DNA from: Rhodoferax sp. BAB1 | Lineage (GTDB): Bacteria > Pseudomonadota > Gammaproteobacteria > Burkholderiales > Burkholderiaceae_C | Reading direction: 5' to 3' | DNA: 64,000 nucleotides | NCBI RefSeq assembly: GCF_013334205.1 | Contig: NZ_CP054424.1 | Location: 578,001 to 642,000 of the forward strand | Shown: positions 18,063 to 25,459 of the stretch, one piece after another | Layout of the letters: every line of letters starts with the position of its first letter | How positions within the stretch are numbered: the stretch's first letter is position 1 | Position numbers and translations under genes: made by a program | The notes under the pieces: generated by a model | Database searches by the model: none | Seen by the model: the letters and a program-made list of their open reading frames with translations, nothing else | Told to the model about the DNA's origin: nothing

Positions 18063-18104
18063 AAATGTGGAGGAAGCTGTGCGTTGATGGTTGTTTGTGG
18101 ATAC

Positions 18105-18138
18105 GATTGTAACACTACTCATTTTGGTGATTACAATC
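18105..18138. promoter_or_regulatory. Inverted repeat GATTGTAA / TTACAATC between methylase and WYL regulator
   Basis: Perfect 8-bp arms at 18105-18112 and 18131-18138, with further partial symmetry (CAC/GTG) towards the middle and an extra TACAATAG next to it. It lies in the A/T-rich divergent promoter region and is the natural operator candidate for the WYL regulator. Confidence 0.55.
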
Positions 18139-18177
18139 AATACAATAGTAGCATCTATTTTGATGATAAGCTGTAAA

Positions 18178-19080
18178 ATGGGAATTATGGAAGTCTTTGC
18201 CGACGTCGCGTTCGCTCAGCGTCAACGGCTCCACTTCATCGAGACGCTCGCGTTGTGGGACGGCACAGTGCAGCGTGAGCGCGTGTCCGCGTCATTCGGA
18301 GTAGCGCCGACGCAAGTCACGCGCGACTTCACCACTTACCGGGACCGGTGTCCTGACAATCTCACATACAACAACCGCCTGAAGATCTATCAGCCGACGG
18401 CGCAATTTCAGCCAGTGCTGGCCACTGGTGATCCGGAGGAGTACCTGGCGCTCCTCAAAGCCGGTATCCAAGCCAAGACCGTCAAGCAACTTCCCAGTCT
18501 CGGCCTGCACCCTGATCTTGCCCGACACGCATCGCTTCCGGCTCCTCGAGCGCGGGTGCTGCCTGAGGTGCTCAGGCAGTTACTGTTCGCCATTCAGCGC
18601 GCCCACGGCCTGGAGGTGGTCTACCTCTCGATGGAAACCGCCAAGCCGACGCCCCGAATCCTTTGGCCGCATGCGCTGTTCTTCAGCAGCGAGTGGTGGT
18701 ACGTGCGTGCCTATGACTCCAAACACATGGCCTTCCGCGACTTTGCCTTGCACCGCTTCGACGAAACACGCGCACACCATGCCATCAGTCCGGCGACTGC
18801 GGATGACGACAAGGAGTGGAACTCGACGGTGGAGGTCATTGTGGTGCCGGATGCACGGTTGACGGCTGCGCAGCAAAGCCTTGTCGCCCGTGATTTCGGC
18901 ATGACTAGAGATGCGCAGGGCTGGGCGTGGAAGGCTCAGATCAAGAAGTGTCTGGTGGGCTACTTCGCCGCGCAGTACTGGCTGGACGTTCAACTGAACC
19001 GACCGCGACGGACAAGGGTGTCGTTGCGAAATCGCAGCGACTTGGAGCGCTATGTCTTTCGAGCAGGGGCAGGCGATTAA
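18178..19080 (+). CDS. WYL-domain transcriptional regulator of BrxR/CapW type
   Basis: About 300 residues. A winged-helix N terminus (RLHFIETLALWDGTVQRERVSASFGVAPTQVTRDF) is followed by a WYL ligand-sensing domain (about 150-220; HGLEVVYLSME, WPHALFFSSEWWYVRAYD) and a C-terminal WCX-like region. This layout is that of repressors guarding phage-defence operons such as BREX and CBASS. ATG 18178 or 18187 are both possible; neither has a clear SD. The divergent methylase operon is the probable target. Confidence 0.75.
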   Translation: MGIMEVFADVAFAQRQRLHFIETLALWDGTVQRERVSASFGVAPTQVTRDFTTYRDRCPDNLTYNNRLKIYQPTAQFQPVLATGDPEEYLALLKAGIQAKTVKQLPSLGLHPDLARHASLPAPRARVLPEVLRQLLFAIQRAHGLEVVYLSMETAKPTPRILWPHALFFSSEWWYVRAYDSKHMAFRDFALHRFDETRAHHAISPATADDDKEWNSTVEVIVVPDARLTAAQQSLVARDFGMTRDAQGWAWKAQIKKCLVGYFAAQYWLDVQLNRPRRTRVSLRNRSDLERYVFRAGAGD

Positions 19081-19550
19081 CCAGATCGGCTCGGTCATGC
19101 AAGTCACGACGGTGCTATGGCTGCGCTGAAGAGCGCTGACTCACACAAGGTCACCCCTTGCTGTTATCGTCTTCTGCCATGAATCGGCGGCGTGATTTCG
19201 CCGAGTTGAGTATTAGACATTCCGCATACCGACAACGCCGGCGCGCGTAAGTTGCAGCCGGCAATGTCCGTGGCCTATCGCAGACCGGGCATAGACCGCA
19301 GCAGCGCACGGGCTGTTCAATGACAGCAAGGCAGCCAATACCGGAATTCGCGCGGCTACGCTACGACAGGCAGCACCCGCTGCAATCCGGCCCTTGACCT
19401 GTGGGTTGTTGGGGTGCAGCAATTAAGGCAAATGAACACCAGAGGCCGTTAGCGCCGATGGCGCTCAACCAAGCTCGGAGCCAAAGTCTGTCGTTCCATG
19501 CCGCATTTGGAGAATATCCCCCTATGCTGAAGATTGAAGGCCAGTTGTTA
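19081..19550. other. 470-bp gene-free stretch
   Basis: Between the WYL regulator (+) and the 3' end of the phosphoesterase gene (-). I see no supported ORF, tRNA or convincing terminator. Short ORFs here lack ribosome sites and family features. It probably marks the boundary between two acquired segments. Confidence 0.4.
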
Positions 19551-20360
19551 CTAGATCATGACCAGGTAGCTGGCCTGATACCCAGGATTCTCCAATTGAA
19601 GCGACTCGCGCCCAGAGAGCCTGCCGCGGTGACTCAGCGAATAGCCAGCCGGGTTCGAGACCACCCTGCATCGCCCCACCTGATAGTCGAAACTGTCATG
19701 CGCATGCCCATGGATCCAGAGATCCGTCCGATACATCAGCTCCGATAGATCGGAGGCAAAAGCGGGTGTCAATGGATGGCCAACGTACTTGCGGTGCACG
19801 CTCAGGCGATGGGGTGCATGATGGCTGATCACCACCGTCTTGCCGACGAATTCATGTCCTAGTTCGCCTTCGAGCCATGTACGGGATGCTAGGTGATCAG
19901 CCAGCATCAGGGCCGGCGTGATCCGCCCCGTGGAGGCCTCGGCTGACCGGGTGTGAATCTCAAAGAAGTCTTTCAGATAAGTCCCCGCCAACTCCATGGC
20001 GCTGGGTGCCGGACGCGCCCTATCGATGGCGAAGTCGGTCCAAAGGGTCGTCCCCAGAAAGCGGACACCGCCGATGACGCAGGCGTCGTTGTCCAGGATC
20101 TGGATGGACGTGCCGGCAGTCGTCTCCCGCAAACTCTCCCGGACATCTTCCCAGGTCTGTCCATAGAACTCATGGTTTCCCGCGACATAGAGTACGGGGA
20201 CAGGCCAGTTTCGGAAATGCCGGATGGCCTCAACCCCGGTATGGATGTCTCCTGCCAAGATCAGTAGCTCAGCGTTCGGGTGGGGGTCGACCAGGATCTC
20301 TACCCTCAGATCCTCAGGCAGAAGTTCCAAATGCAGGTCAGAGGCGACTTGGATTCTCAA
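19551..20360 (-). CDS. Calcineurin-like metallophosphoesterase
   Basis: 269 residues with the complete metal-site series: SDLHLE (8-13), AGDIH (about 36-40), AGNHEFYG, SHHAPH, and HGHAHDS near the C terminus. These bind a dinuclear metal centre and hydrolyse phosphomono- or diesters; the physiological substrate is unknown. Monocistronic, starting at ATG 20360 with the HTH gene divergent about 270 bp away. Confidence 0.85.
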   Translation of the reverse strand: MRIQVASDLHLELLPEDLRVEILVDPHPNAELLILAGDIHTGVEAIRHFRNWPVPVLYVAGNHEFYGQTWEDVRESLRETTAGTSIQILDNDACVIGGVRFLGTTLWTDFAIDRARPAPSAMELAGTYLKDFFEIHTRSAEASTGRITPALMLADHLASRTWLEGELGHEFVGKTVVISHHAPHRLSVHRKYVGHPLTPAFASDLSELMYRTDLWIHGHAHDSFDYQVGRCRVVSNPAGYSLSHRGRLSGRESLQLENPGYQASYLVMI

Positions 20361-20626
20361 GCGTGTTCAACAAATGTAAGGATTGGTACTCCAGCCCTAT
20401 CTCCCAATATAAGAGCTATATGCATGTGCCAGCTGCACTGTGCTTTCCGGGTTGACAAGGTCATTCTCCCCTAAGGAGGGGCTTGATGCTCGACGTGTTC
20501 TTGCTCCGGAGCTCCGCCTCACCAGTTCTGTAGCACAGCCGAGGAATGTGCATTGTGTCGCACGCTGTCGTAAATGCCATCCTGCACTCGTTAAGATGGG
20601 GCACTCGATAACACTCAGAGAATGAA

Positions 20627-21073
20627 ATGGCCAACTTTGCCAGCCAGCTTAAGGCAGAGATCTCCCGTATTGCCCGTAAAGAGATCCGCGCCGAAACCCA
20701 AGCCTTGAAGAAGGCGTCAGCCCAGTACCGCACTGATATTGCGGCACTCAGGCGGCGCATTGCCGAGCAGGATCGCGTGATCGCCAGGCTGCGTAAAGGT
20801 AAGCCTGTGGTCGAGACCAGCAGGACGTCGGAGGAAGGCCCGCAGCTACGTTTCCGCGCAGATGGCTTTGCCAACCTGCGCAAGAAGCTGGGCCTGTCGG
20901 CGGCCGATATGGGCAAGCTGCTGGGGGTGTCGCTACAGACCGTCTACCACTGGGAAAAGGGGCAGTCCAAGCCCAGAGCCGGCCAGATGCAGCGTATTGC
21001 CGATGTTCGCAAGCTCGGCAAACGTGGCGCGGCAGTGCATCTGGCTAGCTCCACAGCGCCCAAACTCACTTGA
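20627..21073 (+). CDS. HTH protein with N-terminal coiled coil (left copy of a flanking pair)
   Basis: 148 residues. The N-terminal half is charged and helical (LKAEISRIARKEIRAETQALKK, RRRIAEQDRVIARL). The C-terminal half is an XRE-like HTH (LRKKLGLSAADMGKLLGVSLQTVYHWEKGQSKPR) ending RKLGKRGA. A close paralogue lies at 27048-27476 on the opposite strand; both face inwards around the ubiquitin-like locus. Both share TTAAGATGG about 36 nt before their ATG (20591 here), probably a promoter or operator element. Likely a DNA-binding regulator; target unknown. Confidence 0.75.
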   Translation: MANFASQLKAEISRIARKEIRAETQALKKASAQYRTDIAALRRRIAEQDRVIARLRKGKPVVETSRTSEEGPQLRFRADGFANLRKKLGLSAADMGKLLGVSLQTVYHWEKGQSKPRAGQMQRIADVRKLGKRGAAVHLASSTAPKLT

Positions 21074-21387
21074 ACATCGTCTTCAGGCTGGTTGCCGAAA
21101 TTCGGTTTTGGTGTGCCAATGACTGCTACCGCCGGTATGGGACATCGATAAAATATTTCAGGTTGGCCGGCTGAGGCCGTGAAGCCGTCGTTCAACTGCA
21201 CTGTTTCCTAGGACGACTGCAGCTACTCAAATTAGATTGCCGAGTATCCGCAATGGCGATCAAGAATGCATGCGCTCAACGTCGAGATTTCGACGCAAGC
21301 ATCGGCTTACCGACATGAGTCATGTTCGAGCGCCTAATTAGATCCCACACTTCATCGTATCTAGTGACGCTCTGGTGATATTTCATG
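21074..21387. other. 314-bp region downstream of the ubiquitin-like operon
   Basis: Between the convergent HTH gene and the 78-aa ORF. A minus-strand frame extends through it from 21563 but overlaps the better-supported 78-aa ORF in another frame and has no ribosome site, so I do not call it. No strong terminator hairpin is seen. Confidence 0.35.
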
Positions 21388-21624
21388 TCAAAGGCAATCT
21401 GCCTCAGCTTTAAATTCCGGTACACGCTCAACTCGAACTGGATAACCAGCGAATGTGCTCGGAAGCTTCGATATGCTTGTGCCTGCGCGTAGCCATACAC
21501 GTAGAACGATTGAACCATTGGGCTCAGTAGTGGCTGCAATCGAGACGCAGCCAACCACCGCATCGATGCTCTTCATCAGAGCAGCTGCACTTTCTGATGC
21601 ATCGGACAGTGTTGCAGCGACCAT
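21388..21624 (-). CDS. 78-aa protein, last gene of the ubiquitin-like operon, resembling the protease N-terminal segment
   Basis: The ATG lies 1 nt after the protease stop (TAA-C-ATG), so it is almost certainly translationally coupled. The second half (NGSIVLRVWLRAGTS..LPSTFAGYPVRVE..PE) follows the same strand-helix-strand pattern as protease residues about 62-99 (AGRIVVYLSKATPS..LPKTADGFALQF). This suggests a shared small domain, possibly a detached pro-domain, inhibitor or substrate adaptor. It contains Cys near both centre and C terminus. No family recognised. Confidence 0.6.
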   Translation of the reverse strand: MVAATLSDASESAAALMKSIDAVVGCVSIAATTEPNGSIVLRVWLRAGTSISKLPSTFAGYPVRVERVPEFKAEADCL

Positions 21625-21625
21625 G

Positions 21626-22723
21626 TTACACGTTGTGATTGCAGACGAGGGTCAGCCCGAATTCATTCAGTATAGGTTGAATTGGCGCAATTAGGGAGAT
21701 CTTTTGCCCAGGGGCAGAAGAGTCGGCACACCCGGCTACAACTATCCCGACTGCGTGCCGTACCCCGTTAGCATCAACATGCGTTACTAACGCACCTGAA
21801 TCACCACCTTCCGAAAATCTATCTCCGATACCGTGCACCACAAATATCGGCTCGAAATAGACGGAGCCAGAGAAGTTGTATTGAGTCGCCGAATAGGTGA
21901 CAGGCAATGGACCAACACATTTCGATTGCACGACACCTTCAGTCCGTTCCGAGGAACGGCCTACCTTTTCCACCTTCATGCCTGCGACGAGCGGCAATGA
22001 TCCAAGCGGAGTGTCATAGTGATTCTGTTGCATCGAAGATATTTTTGACAGGTCTCGAATCTTAAAGATGGCCGCATCTCTGTTCGCCATTGCATCGACT
22101 TGGGTGGGATCACCCATATGCATTGTCAGTTGACGAGTATGAGTCCCAACCGTAAACGGCACTGGATTGCTGGGAGTGACATCCATGATCCCAGGTGCAA
22201 CGATTGGCAATCCTACTGGCGCATAGTTACAGCCTCCTGTAACGTGATTATTTGAAAGACCATAAACGTCCCCGGTAATGGGATCTCTAAGCAAGCAACT
22301 CAGCGTCCCTGCAACGGCAGCGTTGCCAACAGATACCGAACTGCCGCACGTGTAGTGCGCACCATTCGCAGTCATATGCATCGAGCAGGTGTTTGTTGCC
22401 TCAGCGACGTGCGCGGGAGAAACAGTTTCGGGGTTGCCCTGTCGAAATTGAAGAGCAAATCCGTCAGCTGTCTTCGGAAGTGTTTTCAGGACCTTTTCGC
22501 TAGGTGTTGCTTTACTCAGGTAAACAACAATTCGCCCAGCGGCTTCATGAACTCCCACGAACCGGATTTGCTTTTGCCTAAGGATGCCGAGTGATGTGAG
22601 CCCTATTGGCGGGTCAAATTCCGGGCTTCCAAAGCCATCGCCGGGAGAATATGCGTCGGGCCGAAGCAGCGACTGCTCATGAGCCCAACGCAGTAGCTTC
22701 ATCGCTGTAGATTGAATTGTCAT
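21626..22723 (-). CDS. Trypsin-like serine protease of the ubiquitin-like operon
   Basis: 365 residues without a signal peptide, hence probably cytoplasmic. The catalytic triad is visible: His160 (GLSNNHVTGG), Asp216 (ANRDAAIFKI) and Ser309 (EGGDSGALV). Residues about 50-100 form an extra small domain that resembles the neighbouring 78-aa protein. A strong AGGAGG precedes the ATG, which overlaps the 62-aa ORF stop (ATGA). In this setting it is a candidate for processing the Ubl-E2 fusion, cleaving conjugates or attacking host/phage targets; this is inference from operon context. Confidence 0.8.
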   Translation of the reverse strand: MTIQSTAMKLLRWAHEQSLLRPDAYSPGDGFGSPEFDPPIGLTSLGILRQKQIRFVGVHEAAGRIVVYLSKATPSEKVLKTLPKTADGFALQFRQGNPETVSPAHVAEATNTCSMHMTANGAHYTCGSSVSVGNAAVAGTLSCLLRDPITGDVYGLSNNHVTGGCNYAPVGLPIVAPGIMDVTPSNPVPFTVGTHTRQLTMHMGDPTQVDAMANRDAAIFKIRDLSKISSMQQNHYDTPLGSLPLVAGMKVEKVGRSSERTEGVVQSKCVGPLPVTYSATQYNFSGSVYFEPIFVVHGIGDRFSEGGDSGALVTHVDANGVRHAVGIVVAGCADSSAPGQKISLIAPIQPILNEFGLTLVCNHNV

Positions 22724-22908
22724 GGTTCCTCCTTGCTGATAAGTGTGCCAGATGATGCATCATCAGCGAGAGCAACCGACCATCCTTGATGGCGAAGTGC
22801 CTTCTCATTCATCCGAGGCGTAGCTCGACTTGACGGCTGTCGACGAGTCTCCAGCGCTTCGAGAAAGATCTGCTCAGCGATCTGTACGCGATCGCAGATT
22901 TTTCTCAC
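22720..22908 (-). CDS. 62-aa protein of unknown function within the ubiquitin-like operon
   Basis: It starts with GTG at 22908 overlapping the JAMM-E1 stop (GTGA) and ends overlapping the protease ATG (ATGA), so it is locked into the operon on both sides. The sequence is charged and probably helical at its N terminus (DRVQIAEQIFLEALETRR) with a C-terminal segment QGWSVALADDASSGTL. No family is recognised; it could be a conjugation target, adaptor or small regulator. Confidence 0.6.
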   Translation of the reverse strand: MRKICDRVQIAEQIFLEALETRRQPSSRATPRMNEKALRHQGWSVALADDASSGTLISKEEP

Positions 22909-24299
22909 TCTCGGGTCATCACAAATGGCGATCTATCACCTTTGGCGATTAGGTCTGGCATAAAACAGTTATCGAGACAGTGCCATTGCTTTTTAGGCTC
23001 CATCGTCGAATCCACGAAGTGATAACGCTGCACTCCGCTGTCAGCCAGATCAAGAGGTGCGACAACCAAATTGAGCATCTGCAATAGTTGCAGGCTTGCG
23101 CATGCCATTGAGAATCCAAATACGTTCTGCCGGGCTTTCAAAGGGTGGTCGTCTGCGAGACCTTCGATGTACTTCGGGTCGTCAAGCATACCTTCGCGCT
23201 CGATCTGCACTAGCGCCGAAGTGTACTGCCCAAGGCATTGCAGACATGCGCGCCCAACTCCCACTGTCTGGGCAGTCCAATCCGCACCGACCAGTCTATT
23301 GCTGCGGTTGGTGCGGACAAGGATGCCGCCATCTACGACGGGAATTAAGTGCGCGTAAGCGATATGGTTCAGTACATGGCGCCCCCACGGTCTATCTACA
23401 CATGAGAATAGGATGTCGCAATCCAGTGCTAACCTGTAAGCATTCTTTTCGTATACGGCCGCTTGAACAGGTGTGACGTTGAACTGCTCTGCCGTTGCCA
23501 CAGTTAGCAATCTTTTCGCCAGCACATCAACTTTGCTGTGCCCTACGTCCTCTGGTACCGCATAAACAAGTCGATCGAGGTTGTGCTCGGCTACCTTATC
23601 GGGATCCATGACGAGAATATCTTTGACCCCTGTCCGCGCCAGGCCCTCAGCGATGAAGCCCCCGGTACTTCCAGCGCCGATTACGCCGATCCGCAGCCTT
23701 GCAATGTCGGCTTGCTTCGCTTCACCCCAGGCAGAGACGGTTCGTCTCTGCTTCGGAGAGACTTGAGGTGGCGGAAGCAGGTGCGGCGCGAAATGAAGCC
23801 GCAGCTGGTCACCGATCACCCGAATACTCTCGCACCACGCAGGATCGTAGACCCGCGGCGCGGCGCGTTGCCATATCCGCGCACTCCATGCATGGTCCTT
23901 GCAGGCTAGGGTCAGACCGAGAAACGGGAGGTCTGTAGCGCCATAGACTGCGCCGGCGTTACGGCTTTCCGCTAGCACGTCGGGTTGGCTCATGTCCTGC
24001 CAGCCGCGGCCAAGCGGATGACTGTGCAACATCGCCAATCCCATCCCATGCGTTGCGGCCTCGGCCAATGCGCGCTCGAAAAACTGCGGGGTGAAGCTGA
24101 CATTGCCATGCAAAATCCGGTCACCTTCGCCAGGCAAAAGAACCTTCTCGATGAGGGCGCTGTAGCGCCCCTCACCTTTGCTCGGATTCCACAGGGCGAA
24201 GCAAATGTCTTCCTGCCCATCCGCACGGACAAGATGGCAAACAACTTCGTCATGCACGGCGAGCGTCATTGCTACGCCAACGCGAGGTGCCATCTTCAT
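22905..24299 (-). CDS. JAMM (JAB) deubiquitinase-like domain fused to a ThiF/E1-like adenylyltransferase
   Basis: 464 residues from ATG 24299, which overlaps the upstream stop (ATGA). Residues about 10-145 form a JAMM metalloprotease domain: Glu51, HSHP (92-95) and SQPD (104-107). Residues about 195-460 form a ThiF/MoeB/E1 domain: VIGAGSTGG (206-214), MDPDKVAEHNLDR (Asp232, Asn240, Arg243) and Lys256. Two Cys pairs, C352/C355 (ACLQC) and C441/C445 (HCLDNC), look like the structural zinc site of MoeB-type enzymes. It should activate the ubiquitin-like C terminus by adenylation and cleave Ubl conjugates, so both directions of a ubiquitin cycle sit in one protein. Confidence 0.88.
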   Translation of the reverse strand: MKMAPRVGVAMTLAVHDEVVCHLVRADGQEDICFALWNPSKGEGRYSALIEKVLLPGEGDRILHGNVSFTPQFFERALAEAATHGMGLAMLHSHPLGRGWQDMSQPDVLAESRNAGAVYGATDLPFLGLTLACKDHAWSARIWQRAAPRVYDPAWCESIRVIGDQLRLHFAPHLLPPPQVSPKQRRTVSAWGEAKQADIARLRIGVIGAGSTGGFIAEGLARTGVKDILVMDPDKVAEHNLDRLVYAVPEDVGHSKVDVLAKRLLTVATAEQFNVTPVQAAVYEKNAYRLALDCDILFSCVDRPWGRHVLNHIAYAHLIPVVDGGILVRTNRSNRLVGADWTAQTVGVGRACLQCLGQYTSALVQIEREGMLDDPKYIEGLADDHPLKARQNVFGFSMACASLQLLQMLNLVVAPLDLADSGVQRYHFVDSTMEPKKQWHCLDNCFMPDLIAKGDRSPFVMTRE

Positions 24300-24979
24300 T
24301 GGCTGTCCCAAAGGCGCCAGATATGGCTAAGGTATGCCGTCACTGTCTTTCGACCTGCGTTCCAATCATTGCAGGGGCGAGACCAATATTCCCATTTGCC
24401 GCCCAGTGCCTCAGCAAACACTGCCGCTTGGGATTCATGAATCGCACCGTGAGGATGTGCGCCATCGGTCTTGATAGGGAAGACCTGCGGAGTCACATAC
24501 GGACCTGACGGGACTCCAACCGGAAAATCCCCCGGGATAACCAGACCGATCTTCACATCAATGCCCGCCTTGCTGCCAGTTTCGACGCGATAGTCAAAAA
24601 CAAGGTGGTCGGCGCGACCAGGAAGAGCCTCGGGCTTATAGCCCGCTGCAGTCAGGCCATCTGCAAATACAGCAGCGCCGGTTTTCATGCCGGTGATGTC
24701 TGATACCGGTGTAGGACCAAGCAGCACCGTCTGAAACTTCATCCCATTGTGGAGAGGGATCTCCTGACCCGGATTGTCCTGGTAGCTGATGCGCTCCTGA
24801 CCATGGATCTGCACAAGGTAATACTGCGCGGGGTCGCGCTTAGCCAGATCGATGATGATCTGGCGTGCGGTCATCACGCCAACCTGGACTTCCTCGGTTT
24901 CACCATCCACCTTGATGTGAATCTTGATAGGGTGAAGAACACCACCGTCGTCACGCTTGATAAAAGACTCGCTAGTCAT
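24296..24979 (-). CDS. Ubiquitin-like domain (multiubiquitin type) fused to an E2-like domain
   Basis: 227 residues. Residues about 16-91 match the bacterial multiubiquitin domain: IHIKVDG, LAKRDPAQYYLVQIHG, QDNPGQEIPLHNGMKFQTV, ending LLGPTPVS with Gly88. Residues about 105-220 resemble prokaryotic E2 family E: HPHG (175-178), IHES, and WEYWSRPCNDW. The only cysteine is Cys203; at the place of the classical E2 G-x-I-C motif there is G-A-I-His181. It would supply the Ubl and the conjugating enzyme in one chain. A good AGGAG precedes ATG 24979. First gene of the operon, divergent from the XRE gene. Confidence 0.8.
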   Translation of the reverse strand: MTSESFIKRDDGGVLHPIKIHIKVDGETEEVQVGVMTARQIIIDLAKRDPAQYYLVQIHGQERISYQDNPGQEIPLHNGMKFQTVLLGPTPVSDITGMKTGAAVFADGLTAAGYKPEALPGRADHLVFDYRVETGSKAGIDVKIGLVIPGDFPVGVPSGPYVTPQVFPIKTDGAHPHGAIHESQAAVFAEALGGKWEYWSRPCNDWNAGRKTVTAYLSHIWRLWDSQ

Positions 24980-25027
24980 AGAAAACTCCTATTTGCAGCC
25001 AACCTTTTTCAGCGCACAATGCGGAAA

Positions 25028-25067
25028 CGACAAGATCGACTTGTCGATATTTAATCATAACTTGTCG
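25028..25067. promoter_or_regulatory. Palindromic operator in the divergent promoter of the ubiquitin-like operon
   Basis: CGACAAG-ATCGA-CTTGTCG is a perfect 7+7 bp dyad (25028-25046), and a third half-site CTTGTCG lies at 25061-25067. The region is otherwise A/T-rich (TATTTAATCATAA) and lies between the Ubl-E2 start (24979) and the XRE start (25085). It is the natural binding site for the adjacent XRE repressor, which would then control both directions. Confidence 0.65.
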
Positions 25068-25084
25068 AAATAGGCAACTAATTC

Positions 25085-25459
25085 ATGTCGATTTCTGAAA
25101 TTACCCCACCATCCAACTTGTTCCCAAGCCGACTGAAGAGCGCGCGCGAGCTACGTGGAATGAGTCAGCAAGCACTTGCTATCGCCACAGGTCTTCCTGC
25201 GACATCAATTTCACATTTCGAAAGTGGTTCGCGTAAGCCATCTTTTGACAACCTTAGACTTTTGTCTGATAAGTTAAACGTCAGTGCTGATTTCCTGCTG
25301 GGACGAGCGATCACACCGGAGCAGACGGCCGTCCCCGATCAATTGGCACGGCATGCCAGCAAACTGACGACGGCTGACTTAAAACTAGCCGAAGGTTTCC
25401 TCGCACTATTGGCAGACAAAGACAAAGACAAAGACAAAGACAAAGAGCGAAGATCGTGA
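25085..25459 (+). CDS. XRE-family transcriptional regulator
   Basis: 124 residues. HTH at about 13-70 (LKSARELRGMSQQALAIATGLPATSISHFESGSRKP). The C-terminal end contains a (Asp-Lys)5 run encoded by five perfect GACAAA repeats (25415-25444). It overlaps the ImmA/IrrE gene by GTGA. Such XRE-ImmA pairs work as a repressor with a protease that inactivates it on a signal, as in ICEBs1. It is divergent from the ubiquitin-like operon and probably controls it. Confidence 0.85.
   Translation: MSISEITPPSNLFPSRLKSARELRGMSQQALAIATGLPATSISHFESGSRKPSFDNLRLLSDKLNVSADFLLGRAITPEQTAVPDQLARHASKLTTADLKLAEGFLALLADKDKDKDKDKERRS
25415..25444 (+). repeat. Five tandem GACAAA hexanucleotides in the XRE gene
   Basis: Perfect 6-bp units coding for Asp-Lys pairs near the C terminus. 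Copy-number change would lengthen or shorten the charged linker in steps of two residues without breaking the frame. Confidence 0.85.

Noticed and set aside
20461..20481. CCCCT-AAGG-AGGGG hairpin as a terminator
   Set aside because: Stem of only five base pairs and no T-run; too weak to claim.
21276..21563. 95-aa minus-strand ORF overlapping the 78-aa gene
   Set aside because: No ribosome site and no coupling to the operon, whereas the 78-aa ORF starts 1 nt after the protease stop and resembles part of the protease.
25415..25444. Possible CRISPR-like or phase-variation repeat
   Set aside because: Units are 6 bp and without spacers, so not CRISPR; the length is a multiple of three, so it cannot switch the frame on or off.
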